A DNA stretch of 64,000 bases from contig NC_009091.1 in assembly GCF_000015965.1 (NCBI RefSeq), positions 1,178,001 through 1,242,000 on the forward strand, written 5' to 3'. The notes beneath the pieces were generated by a model, which searched no databases, was not told the DNA's origin, and saw only the letters and a list, made by a program, of their open reading frames with translations. The stretch is from Prochlorococcus marinus str. MIT 9301. Its GTDB lineage: Bacteria; Cyanobacteriota; Cyanobacteriia; PCC-6307; Cyanobiaceae. Below are positions 44,529-54,508 of this stretch, in pieces (position 1 is the stretch's first letter; the number at the start of each line of letters is the position of its first letter). The position numbers and the translations under genes were made by a program.

Positions 44529-45623
44529 TTAATTTTTACATAAACTTTTAACGCATATATCATTCCCAATCAAACTAACCTGAGAATTACTTAATTTAAT
44601 AACTTCATGCATTTCTTCAAATTCAAAATCTCCAAAAGGATGCATACTATTTTCTCCACCTAAAATTTTTGGAGCGATAAAGGTAATAATTTCCTGAATA
44701 CAGTTAGATTGAATAGCGGCGGTAGCCAAATTTGGACCACATTCCCACAGAACTTTATTACATCCTCTTTTTGCAAGAATTTTTGAAATTAACTCTGGAT
44801 TATCTGATAATACCTTTTCAACTTCTACACATTTCGGAATCCTTGAGAGGTAGCTTTCATTTGCTGTAGAAGAATCATAAATAACTAAAGTTTTTGCCTT
44901 ACTACAATCCCAAAGATTAGATTTTGAAGGAAGATCTAAACTTTTTGTGAAAACAACTCGCAAAGGCTCAGGGTTTTTGGAACCTCTAGTAGTCAAAAAT
45001 GGGTTGTCTCTTCGTAATGTGTTTCCACCAATGATTATTGCGTCAAATTCTGCTCTAAAAGAATGCACTAATGACCTTGATTCATCATTAGTAATCCATT
45101 TACTTTTCCCATTTTTTAAAGCTATTCTTCCATCTATACTCATTGCCCATTTAAGAACACCAAATGCCTTTTTAGTAGTGTTCCTATGAATAAAAGCCTT
45201 ATTTAGATCTAAGGATTCTTTTTTACATAATCCTAAGTTAACTTGTATTCCAGCTTCTTTTAGAAGCTTAATCCCTTTACCAGAGACTCTTTCATCAGGG
45301 TCTTCCATAGATATATATACCTTTTTTAACCCAGAGGATATCACCTTATCTACGCATGGAGGTGTTTTACCTTGATGGCAACAAGGTTCAAGATTCACAT
45401 ACATTGTTCCACCTTTAGCATCATTTTTTAAATTATTAAAAGCCATTGCCTCTGCATGAGGCATCCCTGCCTTGAAATGAAACCCTTCTGAAATAAGGCT
45501 TCCATTCTTATCAAGTATCACTGCTCCCACCCTCGGATTAGGACTCGTTGTATTTTTGCCTAAAGAAGCCAAAAAAATTGCTCTTTTCATCCATTTTGTA
45601 TGGCTTAAACTTTTTTCAGACAT
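44529..45623 (-). CDS. ribD: Riboflavin deaminase/reductase
   Basis: This bifunctional protein has 364 residues. The N-terminal deaminase has HAEAMAF near residue 55 with the zinc-His and catalytic Glu, then PCCHQGKTPPCVD near 80 (the two Cys ligands). The C-terminal reductase domain starts near residue 155 with GVLKWAMSIDGRIA and has IIIGGNTLRRDNP. It performs steps two and three of riboflavin synthesis. RibF at 51183 acts later in the same pathway but is not linked. Gap to ftsH is 116 bases, which includes the palindrome. Confidence 0.94.
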   Translation of the reverse strand: MSEKSLSHTKWMKRAIFLASLGKNTTSPNPRVGAVILDKNGSLISEGFHFKAGMPHAEAMAFNNLKNDAKGGTMYVNLEPCCHQGKTPPCVDKVISSGLKKVYISMEDPDERVSGKGIKLLKEAGIQVNLGLCKKESLDLNKAFIHRNTTKKAFGVLKWAMSIDGRIALKNGKSKWITNDESRSLVHSFRAEFDAIIIGGNTLRRDNPFLTTRGSKNPEPLRVVFTKSLDLPSKSNLWDCSKAKTLVIYDSSTANESYLSRIPKCVEVEKVLSDNPELISKILAKRGCNKVLWECGPNLATAAIQSNCIQEIITFIAPKILGGENSMHPFGDFEFEEMHEVIKLSNSQVSLIGNDICVKSLCKN

Positions 45624-45638
45624 CTCCAGAAATCAAAT

Positions 45639-46139
45639 TCAGTTTATAGATCTCCACTCTTTAACAAGGAAGGGAGGAACAGGTAACTCAGAAAAAACTC
45701 CTGATAAAGATAATCTTAATGGTCTATTTTTATCTAAATTTTTAATCAATTTATCAAGATCGAATTCTGCTGCAGCTTGTCTTCCATCATTTGCTAATTC
45801 CACATTAAGTAATGTTTTATCATCTAAAAGCCACTGTTTTCTCCCTGATTCAACCTTTAAGTCAGTAGGATGATCAATCCTGAGATTTCCTGGATATCCT
45901 ATTACTCTCAAGATCAATTTATCTTCATAAAGAGGGGATTTATAAGCTACTAATTGCCAAGTTTCAAAGTCCAAGTCCCTTAAGAACTCACTGCTAGCAT
46001 TCATTAATTCCCCATTTATTTCAGTTTCTGCAACTTCTGCAGGTACTTTTAATGGGTTAAAGATAAAGGAAAGTAGTAAAAGTAAAGGTAATATTCCTTT
46101 TAAAAAAATATTTTTATTTGATTTTGTAATTTTCTTCAT
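45639..46139 (-). CDS. DUF3122-family secreted protein
   Basis: This 166-residue protein has a signal peptide (a Lys-rich start and a hydrophobic core LPLLLLLSFIF, with cleavage likely near the AEVAE segment at about residue 35). The mature part is a compact alpha-beta domain: LDFETWQLVAYKSP near residue 55 and RLSLSGVFSELPVPP near 142. I recognise this as the cyanobacterial DUF3122 group. Function is unknown. It overlaps the small gene at 46114 by 26 bases, so the two are probably co-transcribed. Confidence 0.7.
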   Translation of the reverse strand: MKKITKSNKNIFLKGILPLLLLLSFIFNPLKVPAEVAETEINGELMNASSEFLRDLDFETWQLVAYKSPLYEDKLILRVIGYPGNLRIDHPTDLKVESGRKQWLLDDKTLLNVELANDGRQAAAEFDLDKLIKNLDKNRPLRLSLSGVFSELPVPPFLVKEWRSIN

Positions 46140-46365
46140 TTTCAGAATCCATCAAGGCGTCTAAAGTTACAGCTGTTCTTACAATAGCTTGATATCTTTT
46201 AATTATTTTACGATTTTTTTCTATAACTCGGGATAAATTCAAAGTGTCTTTTTCAGAATAACTAGATGTTAAATCGCTAGAATCTTCTTCAATAAACTCA
46301 AATTCACTATCTTTATTAATTAGAGTTAACAATAAATCATGTAATCTCTTTCTCCTTTCAGACAA
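46114..46365 (-). CDS. Small conserved hypothetical protein, 83 residues
   Basis: This small acidic protein has two predicted helices: MSERRKRLHDLLLTLI at the start, and NLSRVIEKNRKIIKRYQAIV with TAVTLDALMDSENEE near the C-terminus. No known motif is seen. Its 26-base overlap with the DUF3122 gene and its position suggest a cyanobacterial accessory gene. The start is the only ATG giving this length. Function unknown. Confidence 0.6.
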   Translation of the reverse strand: MSERRKRLHDLLLTLINKDSEFEFIEEDSSDLTSSYSEKDTLNLSRVIEKNRKIIKRYQAIVRTAVTLDALMDSENEENYKIK

Positions 46366-46448
46366 TTAATTTACTATTATAGCTCGAATAATAATAGGAT
46401 AATTTAATAAAACATTCAAACAATTAAGTTCCATTTCATTAAATATTG

Positions 46449-47723
46449 ATGACTGAAGTTAATAGAAAAATTTATGTAATTGGTATTAATTCTTATAAAT
46501 TTGAGGATCTATCTTTCAAATTACAAAATTTATTTTTAGAAACAGAAAATATTGCAGTTCCAAATTCATATTTTGAAGAAATTAAATCATGGAGCGAAAA
46601 TGGTTTATTAAATAAGAAATCATTTTTTTCAAGCAAAAGCAATAACGAACTTGTTAACTGGCTTAGGTCTCAAAAAAATGATGTAATTTTAATTTCGAGG
46701 GGAGATCCTCTTTGGTTTGGAATTGGAAGAATACTATTAGAAAATTTTTCAAAAGATGAATTAAGTTTTTACCCTTCAAATACTTGTATTCAATTGGCAT
46801 TTAGTAAGTTAAAGATTCCATGGCAAGATACTGTTAATGTAAGTATTCACGGCAGAGATTCGACTAAATTAATTGAGGCTCTTAAAGTAAGACCTTCAAG
46901 TCTGGCTATCATTACAGAAGCAAATAACAAAAGCTTAGAATTAATCAAAAAAAACCTATCACAATTAAATCTGATTGATTATTATGATTTTTGGCTTTGT
47001 GAAGAGATAGGCTTCGATAATGAAAATATAAGAAAATTAAATCTTAAAGAGTCATTGCCTTCTGACATATCAAGTTTGAATATTGTTGTTCTTACAAAAA
47101 CAAAAAAAAATTACTCAAATAGTAATCTTCCCCTTTTTGGAATCAGTGACCACATATTTAAGACTTTTGATGATAGACCAAACTTATTAACTAAAAGGGA
47201 GATTCGTGTTCAAATCTTAGCTGATCTAGAGCTCCCAAAAAATGGCGTAATATGGGATATAGGAGCAGGTTGTGGGTCAATTGGGTTAGAGGCATTAAAA
47301 TTAAGGCCCAACTTAGATTTGTTTTGTATCGATAAAAGGTTTGGCTCAAAAGCATTAATACTTGAAAACTCAAAAAGGCTTGGCGTTAAACCAAAATTTA
47401 TTTTTGAGGAAGACATAAATAATATCTTTAAAAAGAGAATTTTAAGTTCTTTTGAAAAACCTAATAGATTAATAATTGGAGGATGCGATAAAAAAACTAA
47501 ACTCCAGATTATTAGTAAACTAGCTCAAGGGATGGATAATGGAGACATTGTCGTTATCCCAATAATTGATATTCAAACTATTAAAGAATTGAAAGAGGAA
47601 TTAGAGGACAAAAATTTCAAAACAAATTTAAATTTAATTCAGACCTATAAAAGCTTAAGTATTGCAGAGGGAATGAGACTAGAACCAAATAATCCTGTTT
47701 TTCTATTAAAAGGGAAAAAATAA
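46449..47723 (+). CDS. cobL: Precorrin-6Y C5,15-methyltransferase (CbiE-CbiT fusion)
   Basis: This protein of 424 residues (ATG at 46449) fuses two cobalamin-pathway methyltransferases. The N-terminal CbiE-type domain has a short tetrapyrrole-methylase pattern, VILISRGDPLWFGIG near residues 77-91 and NVSIHGRDS near 130. The C-terminal CbiT-type domain has a SAM motif, IWDIGAGCGSIGLEALKL near residues 267-284. It methylates precorrin-6B at C5 and C15 and decarboxylates the acetate side chain. It is divergent from the 46114 gene and convergent with nadK. Confidence 0.9.
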   Translation: MTEVNRKIYVIGINSYKFEDLSFKLQNLFLETENIAVPNSYFEEIKSWSENGLLNKKSFFSSKSNNELVNWLRSQKNDVILISRGDPLWFGIGRILLENFSKDELSFYPSNTCIQLAFSKLKIPWQDTVNVSIHGRDSTKLIEALKVRPSSLAIITEANNKSLELIKKNLSQLNLIDYYDFWLCEEIGFDNENIRKLNLKESLPSDISSLNIVVLTKTKKNYSNSNLPLFGISDHIFKTFDDRPNLLTKREIRVQILADLELPKNGVIWDIGAGCGSIGLEALKLRPNLDLFCIDKRFGSKALILENSKRLGVKPKFIFEEDINNIFKKRILSSFEKPNRLIIGGCDKKTKLQIISKLAQGMDNGDIVVIPIIDIQTIKELKEELEDKNFKTNLNLIQTYKSLSIAEGMRLEPNNPVFLLKGKK

Positions 47724-47736
47724 ATTTTAATAATTG

Positions 47737-48645
47737 TTATTTGTCAGGTTTAGCAACATGGGGCAACCCCCAACCTAATTTATTTCTTAAAACTTGGAAA
47801 AATTCGTAATCTTCAAGTCTAATAAATTTTACTGAGTGTTTACTTTTTCTAATTAAAACCCTATCTTCAGGCCAAACATAACAACCAGCATTTCCATCAA
47901 CAACCATTACTAACCTTTCAGGAGTTGCAGGAAAAACAGTTACTGGCTCTGAATCATTAAAAACCAATGCCCTAGATGCCAATGAATGCGGAGCAATTGG
48001 AGTTAATTGCACAACTGGACAATCAGGTGTTATAACTGGTCCTCCAGCACTTAAAGAATAGGCGGTAGAACCAGTTGGAGTAGATAAAATTACTCCATCA
48101 GCTGAAATATCCACAGGAGCATGTCGCCCTATAGAAATCTCAAAGTGACACATACTAGTTAGAGGTTCTCTATGAAGAGCCATCTCATTAAGGCAAAGAG
48201 ACTCCCACCTCCTCTGATCATTCCTCATTACACTAACGATAAAGCAAGTTCTTTCTTCAATATCCCAATTTCCAGCAATTATTTTATCTATGGCCTCATC
48301 TAGGTTGGATAAATAAGCTTCTGCAAGAAATCCTAAATGACCAGTATTTATCGTAAGAATTGGAATTTTAGCCGGTGCCGTTTGCCTTGCAGCAGAAAGC
48401 ACAGTACCATCTCCGCCAAGAACAATTGAAAATTCCATTGATGAATCAAACCCCTCTGGAACACAATTCGTATATCCCAAAGGACGAACATGTTGATCTG
48501 GATTTGCGAAACCAACCATCCCTCCAGAGCTACTAACTCTTACAACTTCAAAATTAGAGTTTTCCAATTTTTTTTGGACAGAACTTGCAGTTTGAACAGC
48601 AAGTTCTTTCCCATCATTAACTATTAGCCCTGCTTTACGTACCAA
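47737..48645 (-). CDS. nadK: NAD kinase
   Basis: The protein of 302 residues has the NAD-kinase motifs [13 protein letters not shown] near residue 74, [12 protein letters not shown] near 100 and [16 protein letters not shown] near 190. It phosphorylates NAD+ to NADP+. Length is typical for cyanobacterial NadK. Its start is ATG (48645), and it is convergent with cobL, with 13 bases between stops. The pheS gene lies 70 bases upstream on the same strand. Confidence 0.95.
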   Translation of the reverse strand: MVRKAGLIVNDGKELAVQTASSVQKKLENSNFEVVRVSSSGGMVGFANPDQHVRPLGYTNCVPEGFDSSMEFSIVLGGDGTVLSAARQTAPAKIPILTINTGHLGFLAEAYLSNLDEAIDKIIAGNWDIEERTCFIVSVMRNDQRRWESLCLNEMALHREPLTSMCHFEISIGRHAPVDISADGVILSTPTGSTAYSLSAGGPVITPDCPVVQLTPIAPHSLASRALVFNDSEPVTVFPATPERLVMVVDGNAGCYVWPEDRVLIRKSKHSVKFIRLEDYEFFQVLRNKLGWGLPHVAKPDK

Positions 48646-48715
48646 TCAAAAAATTAAAACTAGGACTATCTTAAACTAATTTGTTGGACAATCCTAATTT
48701 AAGAATTAAATCCTA

Positions 48716-49723
48716 TTAGAACTGTTCTAAGAATCTAATATCATTTGTATAAAATTTTCTGATGTCATCAATCTGATGTCTTACCATACAAAATCTTTCA
48801 ACTCCTAATCCTGCAGCGAATCCTGTCCATTTCTCAGAATCTATTCCTAATTTTTCTAAGACCTTTGGATCTACCATTCCGCAGCCCATTACTTCCAGCC
48901 ATTTACCTTTCCACTGGACGTCTACTTCTGCTGAAGGTTCAGTAAAGGGGAAATAACTAGCTCTAAATCTCACAGGAATATCTCCAAAAAAGGACTTTAA
49001 AAATGTAAGAACTGTTCCTCTTAAATGACTAAAATTGATATCTTGATCGATACATAAAACCTCAACCTGATTAAATACAGGGGAATGTGTAGCATCTACA
49101 GCATCTCTCCTATAAACCCTTCCAGGGGCAATTATTCTTACTGGAGGAGGATTTTTCTCTAAATACCTTATCTGAACAGGAGAAGTATGGGTCCTCAAAA
49201 GTCGATTTTCATCTAAGTAGAAAGTATCCTGCATATCTCTTGCGGGATGATTTTTGGGTATATTGAGAGACTCAAAATTATAAAAATCAGTCTCTATTTC
49301 AGGGCCACTTTCAACTGAGTAACCTAAACCACAAAAAATATCAATTATTTCATCTTGGGTTGAAATTAAAGGATGTTTATTTCCAGAGGGAGTTCCAATT
49401 GAAGGGATAGTTACATCAATTTTTTCTGTTTTAATCTTCTTATCTAAGGCTTCACTATTCAGTTGACTTTTTCTTTCAGTTATTAGTTCTTGCAAATTTA
49501 TCTTTATTAAATTTGCCTTCTGGCCAACAATTGGTCTATCAGTAGCAGATAGTTGACCCATTGTTTTCAAGATAATTGATAAATCACCTTTTTTCCCTAG
49601 CAATGAAACTCTCAATTGATCAAGTTCTTCATGAGTATTAGAATTATCTATATTATTTTTTGCTGTTAGAGAAAGATTATTTAGTTTTTCCTCAATTTGA
49701 CTTAATGATTCAATTTGACTCAC
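48716..49723 (-). CDS. pheS: Phenylalanyl-tRNA synthetase alpha subunit
   Basis: This class II synthetase alpha subunit has 335 residues. It has an N-terminal coiled-coil (about residues 5-85) that binds tRNA, then the catalytic core with [17 protein letters not shown] near 140, [12 protein letters not shown] near 165 and the motif 3 block GLGVERFCM near 310. It charges tRNA-Phe together with PheT, which is not in this window. It is divergent from surE across 68 bases. Confidence 0.95.
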   Translation of the reverse strand: MSQIESLSQIEEKLNNLSLTAKNNIDNSNTHEELDQLRVSLLGKKGDLSIILKTMGQLSATDRPIVGQKANLIKINLQELITERKSQLNSEALDKKIKTEKIDVTIPSIGTPSGNKHPLISTQDEIIDIFCGLGYSVESGPEIETDFYNFESLNIPKNHPARDMQDTFYLDENRLLRTHTSPVQIRYLEKNPPPVRIIAPGRVYRRDAVDATHSPVFNQVEVLCIDQDINFSHLRGTVLTFLKSFFGDIPVRFRASYFPFTEPSAEVDVQWKGKWLEVMGCGMVDPKVLEKLGIDSEKWTGFAAGLGVERFCMVRHQIDDIRKFYTNDIRFLEQF

Positions 49724-49791
49724 TGATATAGTAAAAAGAAGTATTGTTTTATCTTACTTAAATATCGTCCATAAATAAAATGTATTAATTA

Positions 49792-50601
49792 ATGAAACCG
49801 TTAAATATATTAATTAGTAATGATGATGGTGTTTTCGCAGCGGGGATAAGAGCCTTAGCAAAATCAGCCCAAAAAAGAGGACATAAGGTAAAAGTGGTAT
49901 GTCCTGACCAAGAAAGATCAGCTACTGGTCATGGTCTTACTTTACAATCCCCACTAAGAGTTGAAAAAGCTGACGAATTATTTGGAGATGGAATTGAAGC
50001 TTGGGGATGTTCCGGCACGCCTGCTGATTGTGTCAAATTAGCACTATCTGAACTCTTGGATAATAAACCTGATCTAATTCTATCTGGAATAAATCACGGG
50101 CCCAATTTAGGAACAGATATTTTTTGTTCAGGCACTGTTGCAGCAGCCATGGAAGGAACTTTAGAAAATGTTCCTTCCATGGCAATAAGTGTTGCTAGTT
50201 TTAAATGGAAGAATTTTGAATATGCAGGAGAAATTGCAATTAATATTGCCGAACAAGCAATTAACGATAATTGGCCAGCTTCACTTCTATTAAACTTGAA
50301 TATACCTCCTTGTGCGAAAAGCAAAATTAAAGAATTATCATGGACAAGATTATCAGTAAGAAAATATAAAAATCAATTTTCCAAAAGGGAAGACCCAAGG
50401 GGTGACGATTATTATTGGTTAGCAGGTGAGGTGGTTTTAGATCTTAAATCAAAAGGTTATGGTCCAAAAAACTGGCCCAGTGACGTATCTCAAATACAAA
50501 ATAATAAAATATCGCTTACGCCTGTAGAACCAGATTTATTTTGGAGGGGTAATTTAGACGACTTACCAAAAATTAATAATTCATTTGTAAATCCTTCTTA
50601 A
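49792..50601 (+). CDS. surE: 5'-nucleotidase SurE
   Basis: This metal-dependent nucleotidase of 269 residues has the ISNDDGVFA metal site near residues 8-16, [10 protein letters not shown] near 43, and [12 protein letters not shown] near 74, followed by [12 protein letters not shown]. It hydrolyses nucleoside 5'- or 3'-monophosphates. Its 3' end overlaps the convergent DUF3611 gene by 21 bases, which is unusual for such compact core genes but common in small genomes. Confidence 0.94.
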   Translation: MKPLNILISNDDGVFAAGIRALAKSAQKRGHKVKVVCPDQERSATGHGLTLQSPLRVEKADELFGDGIEAWGCSGTPADCVKLALSELLDNKPDLILSGINHGPNLGTDIFCSGTVAAAMEGTLENVPSMAISVASFKWKNFEYAGEIAINIAEQAINDNWPASLLLNLNIPPCAKSKIKELSWTRLSVRKYKNQFSKREDPRGDDYYWLAGEVVLDLKSKGYGPKNWPSDVSQIQNNKISLTPVEPDLFWRGNLDDLPKINNSFVNPS

Positions 50602-51114
50602 AAGCCATAAAGAAAAGCAAAGTCCAAAGAAGTGAGCAGCAATAACCTGTGTATTACTTAGAACTGATAATATTTCAAGTCCAGTAATTGGAATATCAGA
50701 TGTCGCTGTTATCAATTGTCCAGTTGTTTGAGAGGATGCTTGTATAAATAGGGCACCCATAAGAGCTTGATATCCAATTAATCCAAACAAAATTCCTAAT
50801 AAATCGACTATTAAACCTCTTTTTATTAATTTACTAGTTTGTCCTCTTGAGGGTCTTGCGTTACTTGCGATTGCTCTACCCGTTCTAACTATTAACCAGC
50901 CTTGCCAAAGGCTAAAAAGTAGTAAAATCAAGGAAATTGTTGTAAGTGATAGTCCAGGCGCTAAGCTAAGCTGCCCTTCGCTATTATTAACAACATTAGA
51001 AAAAAGCAAAACAGCCGCAACAACAACGCCTAAAATGGATTGAACCCAAAAGCGTGTCCATCCAACACGCCGCATTCCAAATGAAAGGGACTGAAAATCA
51101 ATTTTGTCAGACAT
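50581..51114 (-). CDS. DUF3611-family membrane protein
   Basis: This 177-residue protein has four hydrophobic helices (about residues 26-42, 54-70, 107-128 and 155-172). The [18 protein letters not shown] start near residue 9 and [15 protein letters not shown] near 88 are typical of the cyanobacterial DUF3611 group, which has chloroplast homologues. Function is unknown; it is probably a thylakoid or plasma-membrane protein. It is convergent with surE (21-base overlap) and divergent from ribF. Confidence 0.8.
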   Translation of the reverse strand: MSDKIDFQSLSFGMRRVGWTRFWVQSILGVVVAAVLLFSNVVNNSEGQLSLAPGLSLTTISLILLLFSLWQGWLIVRTGRAIASNARPSRGQTSKLIKRGLIVDLLGILFGLIGYQALMGALFIQASSQTTGQLITATSDIPITGLEILSVLSNTQVIAAHFFGLCFSLWLLRRIYK

Positions 51115-51182
51115 TCATTTGATTGAATAAATTGTAATCTATTCAAATTTGCCATCAAAATCATAAAATTGCACGTAATCTT

Positions 51183-52106
51183 TTGATCTCTTTAATATCG
51201 CCATCTGAAGTTAAGAGTCCTACTTCAATAGCTATTGGGAGTTTTGATGGGCTTCATGCCGGCCACAGAAAGTTAATCAAAAGTGTTGTTGAAGACAATC
51301 TATATACCCCAACAATTGCAAGCTTTTGGCCTCATCCAAGAGAAGTTCTATATAAAGAGACACGCCTTAGACTTGATTTACCTGAAGAAAAACTACCTAT
51401 TCTTGAAGATCTAGGGATTGAACAATTAGTTCTGATTCCTTTTGATAAGGAATTATCTAAATTAAGTGCAGAAAGATTTGTAAGAGATATTTTGATAAAT
51501 CAATTACAGGCAAAAAACATTTCTGTAGGTGCTAATTTTAAATTTGGTTTTAAAAGAAGAGGAGACATAAACACTATAAAAAATATGATTAAAGATACGG
51601 ATATAAAACTAAAAATTACTCCAATTCTAGAAGACAAAGAAGGTAGAATAAGCAGTAGCAGAATAAGAGATTTATTAGAGAAAAGTGATCTGAAAAATGC
51701 TTTCAAAATTCTTAATAGGCCTTATAGTTTTAATGGGAAGGTTGTCAAAGGTAAAGGTATTGGAAAAAGTATAGGTTGGCCCACTGCAAATCTTGAAATA
51801 GATGGCAGAAAATTTTTACCTGGAGAAGGAGTCTACGCAGCATGGACGACCATAGAAAATTCCAACAAAAAAATTGAATCTATTATGAATCTTGGCTCTC
51901 AACCAACAATAAATCCTTTATTACCATCTGCAGTTGAAGTTCATTTAATAAATAAAGATATAGATCTATATGGTTTAAATCTATCTGTAGTACCGGTTGA
52001 AAAGCTTAGATCTCAAATCAAGTTCAACAATATCAAGCAACTTGCTAGTCAAATTAAAAATGATAAAGAGAATGCCCTAGGTATTTTTAAAAATTGTAAA
52101 AAATAA
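51183..52106 (+). CDS. ribF: Riboflavin kinase / FAD synthetase
   Basis: The protein of 307 residues makes FMN then FAD. The N-terminal adenylyltransferase domain has IGSFDGLHAGHRKL near residues 17-30 and GRISSSRIRDLL near 159. The C-terminal kinase domain has GKGIGKSIGWPTANL near 191. It starts with TTG at 51183; no ATG lies in a usable position upstream. The ThiE gene follows after 7 bases, so the two could share a transcript. Confidence 0.92.
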   Translation: MISLISPSEVKSPTSIAIGSFDGLHAGHRKLIKSVVEDNLYTPTIASFWPHPREVLYKETRLRLDLPEEKLPILEDLGIEQLVLIPFDKELSKLSAERFVRDILINQLQAKNISVGANFKFGFKRRGDINTIKNMIKDTDIKLKITPILEDKEGRISSSRIRDLLEKSDLKNAFKILNRPYSFNGKVVKGKGIGKSIGWPTANLEIDGRKFLPGEGVYAAWTTIENSNKKIESIMNLGSQPTINPLLPSAVEVHLINKDIDLYGLNLSVVPVEKLRSQIKFNNIKQLASQIKNDKENALGIFKNCKK

Positions 52107-52113
52107 ATTAAAA

Positions 52114-53169
52114 ATGCTGAATTCTAATACTACAAACACAGAAGATTTAAGAATTTATCAAATTATTGACGCTAATTTAGATAGAGCTAGAGAGGGACTT
52201 AGAGTACTAGAGGATTGGGCTAGATTTGGTCTAGGCAAAGAAAAATATGTTGAAAAGATTAAAAATTTTAGGCAAATTTTAGGAAAAAATCATTTAGAAA
52301 TTTATAAACTATCTAGAAATCACGTTGAGGACAAATGTAAAGGACTGACACATCAAGAGCAAATCAACAGGAAAACTTCTGAGCAAATTATTAGTTCTAA
52401 TTCAGCCCGAGTTCAAGAAGCATTACGAGTCATAGAAGAATTCTCAAGGCTTCAGAATCATGAGCTTTCAAAAATCGCTTCCGAAATTAGATATGAAATT
52501 TATACTATTGAAATTGACTTATTGAGTTATAGCAAGTTTAAGAAGTCGGAGGAAATATTAAAAGAAAATGACTTATATGTAATCACAGATCAAAAAGACA
52601 ATTTATTAGAAATAATAGAGGAAATTTTAATTGCTGGAGTAAGAATTATTCAACATAGATTTAAAACGGGAACTGATCAAGATCATCTTCAAGAAGCAAT
52701 TCAGATTAAAAATCTATGTAAAAGATATAATTCTCTTTTTATCGTTAACGATAGACTTGATATAGCTCTAGCATCTAACGCTGATGGGATTCATCTTGGT
52801 AAAGACGATTTAGATTTTAAAACCGCAAGGAGACTATTAGGATATTCAAAAATTATTGGTATAAGCGCAAATAATGAAATTGATATTTCTAATGCTCTTA
52901 AAGAGGGTTGTGATTACATAGGAATAGGACCGGTATTTGAAACTGCAACAAAGAAGGACAAAAAACCCATTGGTATTGAAAAAATCAAAACATTAACCAA
53001 AGATTTAGATATTCCTTGGTTTGCCATCGGAGGAATTAAGTCAAATAATATTTCATATTTAAAAAGCAATGGGTTTAAGAAAGTTGCCTTAGTTTCGCAA
53101 TTAATGAATTCTGAAGATCCTAAAGAAGACGCTATGATTATCCTAAAAAAGTTGTCTCATGAAAATTAG
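52114..53169 (+). CDS. thiE: ThiD2-ThiE fusion: HMP-phosphate kinase domain and thiamine-phosphate synthase
   Basis: This protein of 351 residues has two domains. The N-terminal part (about 1-140), with IDANLDRAREGLRVLEDW, matches the ThiD2 type of monofunctional HMP-P kinase. The C-terminal ThiE domain (about 150-351) has YVITDQ, NDRLDIALASNADGIHLG, IGIGPVFETATK and FAIGGI blocks. ThiE joins HMP-PP and the thiazole phosphate to thiamine phosphate. The gene overlaps thiS by 11 bases. The fusion is typical of cyanobacteria. Confidence 0.9.
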   Translation: MLNSNTTNTEDLRIYQIIDANLDRAREGLRVLEDWARFGLGKEKYVEKIKNFRQILGKNHLEIYKLSRNHVEDKCKGLTHQEQINRKTSEQIISSNSARVQEALRVIEEFSRLQNHELSKIASEIRYEIYTIEIDLLSYSKFKKSEEILKENDLYVITDQKDNLLEIIEEILIAGVRIIQHRFKTGTDQDHLQEAIQIKNLCKRYNSLFIVNDRLDIALASNADGIHLGKDDLDFKTARRLLGYSKIIGISANNEIDISNALKEGCDYIGIGPVFETATKKDKKPIGIEKIKTLTKDLDIPWFAIGGIKSNNISYLKSNGFKKVALVSQLMNSEDPKEDAMIILKKLSHEN

Positions 53170-53368
53170 GGTAAATGGAGAAGAAAAAAAAATAGAACTT
53201 GATCAAGAAAATGCTCTATTATCTACAGCTCTTCACCATATGGGATATAAACCAAACACAATTGTAGTGGAGTTAAATAATTTAATTATAAATTCAATGA
53301 AATGGGAAAAAGTGAAGCTTAAAGATGGTGATAATTTAGAAATTGTTTCAATAGTTGGGGGTGGTTAA
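53159..53368 (+). CDS. thiS: Thiamine biosynthesis sulfur carrier ThiS
   Basis: This 69-residue ubiquitin-like protein has the ThiS N-terminus MKIRVNGEEKKIEL and ends in VGGG; the terminal Gly-Gly is needed for adenylation and thiocarboxylate formation. It carries sulfur for the thiazole ring. It overlaps thiE by 11 bases. A weak stem-loop with a T-run follows at 53390-53407. Confidence 0.88.
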   Translation: MKIRVNGEEKKIELDQENALLSTALHHMGYKPNTIVVELNNLIINSMKWEKVKLKDGDNLEIVSIVGGG

Positions 53369-53389
53369 AAGATAATTTCTTTACATATT

Positions 53390-53407
53390 AAAAATCTTCA
53401 GATTTTT
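53390..53407 (+). terminator. Weak terminator-like hairpin after thiS
   Basis: The stem AAAAATC/GATTTTT with loop TTCA is followed by a short T-run in the plus direction. It lies 21 bases after the thiS stop. The stem has only two G-C pairs, so strength is doubtful. Confidence 0.35.
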
Positions 53408-53480
53408 TTAAGTTTATGCTTGAAACAATCACCAAATTTCTCCTTTTTTCGTTTTATATTTTTAATACTTAAAAATAACA

Positions 53481-53648
53481 ATGAAAGAAAAAATTGATAG
53501 CAACTCAAGGTCTCTAAAGTGGGAGCAAAATGGAGAGTTAGCACATAAAGATCTCTCCGAGCTGATTGAAAGATTAAAAAATGTAGAAAGTGAACATACC
53601 TCATCTGAGCTTTCTAGATTAGGTACAAAATCAAACATAAAAGATTAA
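53481..53648 (+). CDS. Small hypothetical protein, 55 residues
   Basis: A short frame begins ATG at 53481 and ends at 53648, with the protein starting MKEKIDSNSRSLKWEQNG. It contains a mid helix LSELIERLKNVE and is hydrophilic, with no membrane segment. Its codon use and the helix favour a real gene, but no family is recognised. It is the first of two small plus-strand ORFs between thiS and larB. Confidence 0.5.
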   Translation: MKEKIDSNSRSLKWEQNGELAHKDLSELIERLKNVESEHTSSELSRLGTKSNIKD

Positions 53649-53715
53649 ATTTGTTACTTAGATCTTGTTTTTATAAAAATTTGTACCAAATTAAAAATAC
53701 TGAATATAAAAATAA

Positions 53716-53847
53716 ATGCCGAAAAGATTTCCAGAGTGGGTAAATACAGAAGTCGTGATTAAAGCAATCAAAATGAGAGAAGAAGGAATGCTATCAAAAC
53801 AACTAAATTTATGGATAGAAAACCTGTTAGAAATAGAAAAAAAGTGA
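53716..53847 (+). CDS. Small hypothetical protein, 43 residues
   Basis: A frame starting ATG at 53716 gives a small basic protein beginning MPKRFPEWVNTEVV and ending in LEIEKK. Tryptophans at positions 8 and 33 and a helical centre make chance less likely. It ends 4 bases before the larB stop, so the genes are convergent. Function unknown. Confidence 0.5.
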   Translation: MPKRFPEWVNTEVVIKAIKMREEGMLSKQLNLWIENLLEIEKK

Positions 53848-53851
53848 TTAT

Positions 53852-54508
53852 TTAGGAAATACTTTTAATTATTCTCAGAGCGGCCATTGCTGCTCCGTAT
53901 CCATTATCTATATTCATAACTGCAATACCTGGAGAACAGCTAGATAACATACTATTTAAAGCAGTTTCTCCATCCTTGCTGACTCCGTATCCTACTGAGA
54001 CAGGTACTGCAATTATCGGTTGAGCCAACAATCCGCCCACAACTGTTGCCAAAGCTCCTTCCATTCCAGCACAAACTATTAATACATCATATTTATTAAT
54101 TTCTTCTAACTGACTCATCAATCGATGAAGTCCAGCCACTCCAACATCTATAAAAGATTGACAATTCACTCCATAAATTTCGAGCGCTAATTGTGCTTCA
54201 AGTGTTACGGCCAAATCGCTTGAGCCGCCTGAAATTATGGCAACTTTTTTATTCGTAATTATTTTATTAAAATTTTTCCCAATTAGTAGGCAATTTGCTT
54301 CTTCATGGAATCGTGCATCATCATACAAATCTAAAAGATAATTAGCCTTTTCACTATTAATCCTAGTAATAAAAACAACCTCATTTTTACTTAATACATT
54401 TCCACATAATCTTTCTAATTGGTCGATACTCTTATCTTGACCCCAAATAGCCTCAATGAGTCCAAGCCTATCTCTTCTTTGAAAATCAAACTTGATATCA
54501 AAATTCAT
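53852..54508 (-). CDS. larB: LarB-like nickel-pincer cofactor biosynthesis protein
   Basis: This protein of 218 residues resembles the AIR-carboxylase-like LarB family. It has a VAIISGGSSDLAVTLEA segment near residue 88 (the S-G-G-S-S-D block typical of LarB) and a VCAGMEGALATVVGGLLAQP block near 146. LarB carboxylates NaAD in the nickel-pincer nucleotide pathway. It overlaps the TIGR03792-like gene by 4 bases (ATGA). LarE/LarC partners are not seen here, so the end function is uncertain. Confidence 0.8.
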   Translation of the reverse strand: MNFDIKFDFQRRDRLGLIEAIWGQDKSIDQLERLCGNVLSKNEVVFITRINSEKANYLLDLYDDARFHEEANCLLIGKNFNKIITNKKVAIISGGSSDLAVTLEAQLALEIYGVNCQSFIDVGVAGLHRLMSQLEEINKYDVLIVCAGMEGALATVVGGLLAQPIIAVPVSVGYGVSKDGETALNSMLSSCSPGIAVMNIDNGYGAAMAALRIIKSIS

